64,000 nucleotides of DNA. Source: DASRHD01 sp035485575. Lineage in GTDB: Bacteria > Verrucomicrobiota > Verrucomicrobiia > Opitutales > Opitutaceae. Every line of letters starts with the position of its first letter. The first letter of the stretch is position 1. The notes under the pieces are model-generated. The model worked only from the letters and a program-made list of their open reading frames with translations. It was not told the origin of the DNA and did not search any database. The position numbers and the translations under genes are program-made. This document shows positions 61,101 through 64,000 of the stretch, in pieces. The stretch covers positions 76,037-140,036 of the forward strand of contig DATHNW010000033.1 of the NCBI GenBank assembly GCA_035485575.1, read 5' to 3'.

Positions 61101-63767
61101 GCTACCCCCACCATAGGTCGTGCCATAAAAATTGCCATCGCTGCCCTGCACCAAGCTGGCGTAAGGATTGGCCCCGTTGACCCCGTCGAAAGAAACCAGG
61201 GTCGTTAGGACACCTGCCGAGGTGATCTTAAAGACCGTGCCAACGTTGCTAGTGCCTCCTATTTGGGTCGTGCCGTAGAAATTGCCGTCGCTGCCCTGCA
61301 CCAAGCCCGCGTAAGGCTGACCCCCGTTGGCTCCAGTAAACGAAACCAAAGCGGTGAGGACGCCCGCCGGGGTCATCTTAAAGACGGTGCCATCATTGGC
61401 ATTACCTCCTATTCGGGTTGTGCCGTAAAAGTTACCATCGCTGCCTTGCACGAGAGCTCCATCAGGAGAGCCCCCATTTGCGCCGTTAAATAAAGCCAAG
61501 GTGGTCAAAACGCCAAATGGCGTGACTTTAAAGACGGTGCCATTGTTGCCACTACCCCCACCTGCCGTTGTGCCGTAGAAGTTGCCATCGCTACCCTGTA
61601 TCAGGCCCGCGTAAGGAGAGACTCCATTGGCGCCATTAAATGAAACCAGGGTGGTCAAAACACCGGTCGGGGTGATCTTAAAGACCGTGCCAGCGCTGCT
61701 ACTGCCCCCGGTTGTCGTCGTGCCATAAAAATTACCGTCACGGCCCTGCACCAAGCTTCCATAAGGATTACTTCCCTGGGCGCCGCTGATTATATCCAAG
61801 AGGCTATAAGCGCTGGCCGGAGTGATCTTAAAAATGGTGCCATTGCCGCCACTGTTCCCCAAGACGGTCGTGCCGTAGAAGCTCCCATCGCTGCCTTGCA
61901 CCAAAGATGCGTAAGGCTCAGCTCCAGTTCGCGGGTAATCAAAGGAAAGCAGGTTGTACAGAATGCCGAAGGGAGTCAGCGTAAAGATGGTGCCATTGTT
62001 GCCATTGCCCCCCGCAAAGGTCGTGCCGTAGAAGTTTCCGTCATGGCCTTCGACCAAACCTGCATAGGGGTTGATTCCTCCATTGTTGAATGATGTAAAA
62101 TTGTACAAGACATTCAAGCCGGCGACTGGCGAAGAAATGATCGCGTAGATGCTGCTCGTTGGCGCGCTGTCGACAAAACCACTCTCGTACGCGACGGCTT
62201 TGAGGATGGTTGTACCGGTAACGTTGACCGGAGTGCCGTCATAAATAATCCCGGTGGTTTCAGTCGGCATGCTGCCATCAGTCGTGTAGCGGATGGATGC
62301 ACCGCTGGTGGCCGTGGAAATCGTCACGATTTGTGCACTCGTGTAAGTGCCAGCCCCAAGGCTGAAAACCGGCACGGCGGCCTGCTGGAAGTTCACTGTA
62401 TAGATTGCGGTGGAGACTGGACTATCAGAGAAACCGGACGCGTAGGCGATGGCGCTGAGGGTGGCATTGTTGCTGAGATAAAGCGGCCCTGAGTAGATCG
62501 TGCCATTGGTTTCGGAGGGCGTACTACCATCGGTGGTATAGCGGATCGAAGCGCCGGAAGTGGCTGAGGTGATTGCCACGGTCTGTGCGCTTGTATAATT
62601 GCCGGCTGGGGGGCTGAAAATCGGCGCGGCAGCGTTTGAGGAAACAATCAGCTGAAAAACCATCCCTTGAGAGGCGCTGCCGCCATTCATGGTCGTGCCG
62701 TAGAAGTTGCCATCGCTACCCTGGACCAAGCCCGCTTCAGGAAAGGCTACGTCGGTTGCGTTGAACGAAGCCAGATTCATCAGGGCGCCGGCTGGCGTCA
62801 TCATAAAGATGGTGCCACTGCTGGCGCTGCCATCACCTTGGGTAGTGCCATAGAAGTTGCCGTCGCTGCCTTGGGCCAGGCTGGCGACGGAGCCTGAGCC
62901 ATTGGCGCCATCGAATGAGACCAAGGTGGTCAGGACGCCGGCCGGGGTCATCATAAAGACAGTGCCATTATTGGTGCTGCCGCCAATTTCGGTCGTGCCA
63001 TAGAAGTTGCCATCGCTGCCCTGCATCAGGCTTGCTTGAGGGTCGGATCCATTGGCGCCATCAAATGAGACCAAGGTGGTCAGGACGCCGGCCGGGGTCA
63101 TCATAAAGACAGTGCCATTATTGGTGCTGCCGCCAATTTCGGTCGTGCCATAGAAGTTGCCATCGCTGCCCTGTACCAAGCCGGCGTGAGGATCGGACCC
63201 ATTGGCGCCGTCAAATGAGGCCAGGGTGGTCAGGACGCCGGTCGGGGTCATCATGAACACCGTGCCATCGTCGCTACTGCCACCGCCATTGGTCGTGCCG
63301 TAGAAGTTGCCATCACTGCCCTGCACCAAGGCTGCTATGGGCAGACTTCCATTGGTGCCATTAAATGAGGCTAGGGTGGTCAGGACGCCGGCCGGGGTTA
63401 TCATGAAGACCGTGCCATTGCCGCTACTGCCTCCACGTGAAGTAGTGCCGTAGAAGTTGCCGTCGCTGCCTTGTAGCAGAGCTGCCGCAGGGAGGCTTCC
63501 ATTGGTGCCGTTAAATGAAACCAAAGTGGTCAAAACTCCCGCTGGAGTCACCATAAAGACTATGCCGTCGTTGTTATTACCTCCATTTTGGGTCGTGCCG
63601 TAGAAGTTGCCGTCACTGCCTTGCACCAAGGCTGCGACCGGATTGATCCCTCCATCATTAGACGGAGTAAAATTGTACAGGACATTCAAGCTGGCGGCTT
63701 GCAGATGCGAAAACGCAGCTGCAGCTAAGAGCAACAGACCGAAGACAAATTTATAACAGGTGTTCAT
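55197..63767 (-). CDS. Giant secreted protein: five seven-repeat propellers, 11 chitobiase-C-like domains, CBM6-like end
   Basis: 2856 residues with a signal peptide (FVFGLLLLAAAAFSHLQA). The body holds 35 copies of a 50-residue repeat, core QGSDGNFYGTT-x2-GG and TPAGVLTTLVSFNGANG, the Gloeo/Verruco repeat. I count exactly seven in each of five groups (approx. 62636-63695, 61066-62120, 59236-60300, 57676-58735, 56106-57165), each opening with LNVLYNF-like and closing with VIFQLIVPP. Between and after them are 2, 3, 2, 2 and 2 chitobiase/hexosaminidase-C-like domains (core YTSAQTVTITS and IRYTTDGSTPTETNGTIYSG). The last 140 residues (LNFEAESLSY... GDYITFTVPNVPAGTY) are CBM6-like. No anchor motif or catalytic domain is evident. 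ATG 63767 chosen because it opens the signal peptide. Repeats at DNA level indicate expansion by duplication. Confidence 0.85.
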   Translation of the reverse strand: MNTCYKFVFGLLLLAAAAFSHLQAASLNVLYNFTPSNDGGINPVAALVQGSDGNFYGTTQNGGNNNDGIVFMVTPAGVLTTLVSFNGTNGSLPAAALLQGSDGNFYGTTSRGGSSGNGTVFMITPAGVLTTLASFNGTNGSLPIAALVQGSDGNFYGTTNGGGSSDDGTVFMMTPTGVLTTLASFDGANGSDPHAGLVQGSDGNFYGTTEIGGSTNNGTVFMMTPAGVLTTLVSFDGANGSDPQASLMQGSDGNFYGTTEIGGSTNNGTVFMMTPAGVLTTLVSFDGANGSGSVASLAQGSDGNFYGTTQGDGSASSGTIFMMTPAGALMNLASFNATDVAFPEAGLVQGSDGNFYGTTMNGGSASQGMVFQLIVSSNAAAPIFSPPAGNYTSAQTVAITSATSGASIRYTTDGSTPSETNGTIYSGPLYLSNNATLSAIAYASGFSDSPVSTAIYTVNFQQAAVPVFSLGAGTYTSAQIVTISTATSGASIRYTTDGSMPTETTGIIYDGTPVNVTGTTILKAVAYESGFVDSAPTSSIYAIISSPVAGLNVLYNFTSFNNGGINPYAGLVEGHDGNFYGTTFAGGNGNNGTIFTLTPFGILYNLLSFDYPRTGAEPYASLVQGSDGSFYGTTVLGNSGGNGTIFKITPASAYSLLDIISGAQGSNPYGSLVQGRDGNFYGTTTTGGSSSAGTVFKITPTGVLTTLVSFNGANGVSPYAGLIQGSDGNFYGTTAGGGSGNNGTVFKVTPFGVLTTLALFNGANGGSPDGALVQGSDGNFYGTTRIGGNANDGTVFKMTPAGVLTALVSFTGANGGQPYAGLVQGSDGNFYGTTQIGGTSNVGTVFKITSAGVLTTLVSFDGVNGANPYASLVQGSDGNFYGTTYGGGSFNDGVIFQLIVPPAATAPVFSPAASTYTSAQTVTITSATSGAAIRYTTDGSTPTETNGTIYTGAPINISTTTTLQAIAYEGGIADSSVASGLYAIIQPQVSTPTFTPPAGTYTSAQTVTITSATGGATIRYTTDGSTPTKTFGTIYSGPLNISSRTVLQAIAYAPGFIDSARIIGTYTISPPRVATPVFSPASDTYPSAQTVAITSTTPGATIRYTTDSSTPTETNGTLYSGPVSISATTDLQAIAYENGFLDSPVAGGNYWIVPPAPNLNVLYNFTGSNNVGSNPQGALIQGTDGNFYGTTVAGGSANNGTIFQLTPAGILTTLVSFTGTNGANPEAALVQGSDGNFYGTTETGGSSNFGTAFRMTPAGILTTLVSFTGPNGQFPHAGIVQGSDGNFYGTTFGGGSSNNGTVFQMTPTGVLTTLVSFNIANGQWPTARLVQGSDGNFYGTTSGGGGSNDGTVFKITPAGVLTTLVSFTGTNGALPYAGLAQGTDGNFYGTTSNGGSDSSNGGTIFKMTPAGALTTLASFTDFSGFSAISELVQGPDGSFYGTAESGGSGIDGTVFKLTPAGVLSPLVSFDNANGNAPTAALIPGLDGNFYGTTLMGGTFHDGVIFQLIIPPALAPAFSPVGGTYTSTQSVTITCPGATAIYYTTDGTVPTTSSALYTTPVPIVSNTVLQALGVNSGGPSPVASASFTLLLQAAAPVFNPAASTYTSTQAVTITSDTSGASIQYTTDGSTPTGTNGTLYSGPVSITSTTMLKAIASESGFADSPVTSGLYTITHSPASSLDVLFDLAASNNAGVNPYGSLVQGRDGNFYGTTTGGGSGGNGTVFQLTPDGVLTTLVSFNGDNGANPVASLVQGNDGNFYGTTTGGGSGGNGTVFQLTPDGVLTTLVSFNGDNGANPVASLVQGSDGNFYGTTVNGGNGGNGTVFQLTPDGVLTTLVSFNGDNGANPFGGLVQGNDGNFYGTTYFGGNGGNGTVFQLTPAGVLTVLTSFSVRNGANPYASLFQDSNGSFYGTTVNGGSANNGVVFKITPAGILTALVSFDGANGFNPYGPLVQDRNGNFYGTTKYGGSANDGTVFQMTPTGGLTTLLSFDGSNGANPIAGLSQDSSGNFYGSTTGGGASNVGVIFQVIVPPQVAPPTFSPDSGTYNNAQAVAISTITSNATIRYTTDGSTPTETNGTIYAGAPVNIGTTTVLQAIAYESSFINSGVTSATYVINLPPAAAPVFSPAAGTYTNAQKVTIKSPLGGASIRYTTDGSTPTEANGTLYSGPVNLGRTTMLKAIASKSGFADSPVTSGLYLINSSPAASLNVLYDFAASNNAGINPTAALVQGGDGSFYGTTSSGGSGGYGTIFQLTPAGVVTTLVAFNFDNGAFPVAALVPGRDGNFYGTTSGGGSGGNGTVFQLTPAGVLTTLVAFSGDNGSDPNALVQGSDGNFYGTTAGGGSGGNGTVFQLTPAGVLTTLVSFNGANGAQPNAAVVQGSDGNFYGTTYLGGSSNVGTVFQLTPTGILTTLVSFNYDNGASPLSGLVQGSDGNFYGTTSSGGSGSGSNGTVFMLTPAGVLTTLVSFNGTNGSFPITTMIQGSDGSFYGTTTDGGSTNAGTIFKLTPTGVLTTLVSLDGPNGASPEAGLVQGGDGSLYGLTYGGGVSGAGVIFQLILPPQVTAPVFSPGSGTYNNAQTVTISTPTSGATIRYTTDGSAPTKTHGTIYSKPVSISTTTTLQAIAYKTGFTDSPVTTATYTIQAAAPVFSPAGGTYIHAQMVTITSATSGASIRYTTDGSAPTKTHGTVYSKAVSITATTTLQAITYKTGFIDSPVTSATYTITPPPTLNFEAESLSYTPNGAIASIQTDTNSSNGKWVELAGNSTGDYITFTVPNVPAGTYQLKMEWKGNNTRGILQLSVDGSNLGSTLDQYASGQTYPTTTFGNVTFNSAGNHTIRLTVTGKNKSSSAYQLSADKFTLVGQ
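58261..58700 (-). repeat. Three near-identical 150-bp tandem units in the giant gene
   Basis: The same 48-base stretch starts at 58261, 58411 and 58561, i.e. a strict 150-bp period, equal to one 50-residue repeat. Units two and three differ at only a handful of positions over more than 100 bp. Confidence 0.85.
62914..63173 (-). repeat. Identical 110-bp pair in the giant gene
   Basis: 62914-63023 and 63064-63173 are identical over 110 bp at a 150-bp offset, encoding two copies of the same propeller repeat with the TEIGGSTNNGTVFMM variant. Confidence 0.85.
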
Positions 63768-64000
63768 AGTTAATCGAAAACTGGAAACGGAAGATAGAAT
63801 CGGAAATTCAATCGCTAAACTCAGCTGGAGTCTCGCCAAATACGGGCTCGGCTTGTGGTTTACGCGTCATTAGCAGGCCGTGACGCAAACGCTCCAAAGG
63901 GGCCTCGTTTTTATAAAAAACACGGGCCGATTTTTACCCTGAACCCACAACTGCAGGTGCTTTTTGCAAACGGCTTGAGGCTGCACTCAAAAAAGAAAAT
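63768..64000. other. Upstream region of the giant gene
   Basis: 233 bp to the end of the window with no supportable gene. It should hold the promoter of the giant gene, but I recognise no clear promoter or operator. Confidence 0.4.

Noticed and set aside
58261..63700. Regular repeats that might suggest CRISPR or satellite DNA
   Set aside because: The 150-bp period keeps the reading frame and encodes conserved 50-residue propeller units; there are no short identical repeats with unique spacers.

Overview
This 64 kb window is a GC-rich bacterial chromosome segment, most likely from the Verrucomicrobiota and probably close to Opitutaceae. The main pointers are a giant secreted protein built from the Gloeobacter/Verrucomicrobia-type propeller repeat, a complete F-type ATP synthase operon beside an mnmG/mnmE/recA block, many genes without a visible Shine-Dalgarno sequence, and the generally high GC of coding DNA. 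No rRNA, tRNA, CRISPR array, prophage or insertion sequence was seen. The taxonomic placement is an inference from gene content.

Layout. 1-5103 (+): pdxH, a PAS histidine kinase with a degenerate receiver, sixA, a membrane-anchored class III nucleotidyl cyclase and a lipoate ligase. 5107-11103: a TrmA-family RNA methyltransferase, a SpoU-type methyltransferase, an oleC-oleD pair behind an RNase D gene. 11204-16046 (+): queC-queE and a very large protein that I tentatively assign as PPi-type PEP carboxykinase. 16120-17151 (-): an FTR1 iron permease with a possible Fur site. 17388-23928 (-): atpBEFHAGDC. 24067-32804 (-): trmB, phoBR, mnmG, mnmE, recA, a DUF486 membrane protein and a UDP-glucuronate epimerase-like gene. 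32951-37963 (+): a CGWS glutaredoxin-like protein and gltB.

38041-39620 is the most unusual part. Three short genes in one orientation are separated by two 61-bp imperfect palindromes bounded by GCCGAAC and GTTCGGC/GTTGGGC, and the same GTTCGGC core marks the left edge. This has the architecture of an integron cassette array without an integrase in view (a CALIN). It lies between gltB and a PII-like gene.

39893-44451: the PII-like protein, a membrane protein, dnaN, pssA, an orphan RelE-like toxin and an EF-hand protein. 44594-47832 (+): a sugar ABC importer whose solute-binding protein and first permease are fused in one polypeptide, followed by the second permease. 47972-49966: a polytopic, possibly GT-C-like membrane protein. 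50058-53393 (+): hupE/ureJ, ureE, ureF, ureG, ureD with no urease structural genes in view. 53465-55101: a small HTH protein behind a perfect palindrome and a secreted TPR-like protein. 55197-63767 (-): a 2856-residue secreted protein with 35 propeller repeats arranged as five groups of exactly seven, separated by 11 chitobiase-C-like domains and ending in a CBM6-like domain.
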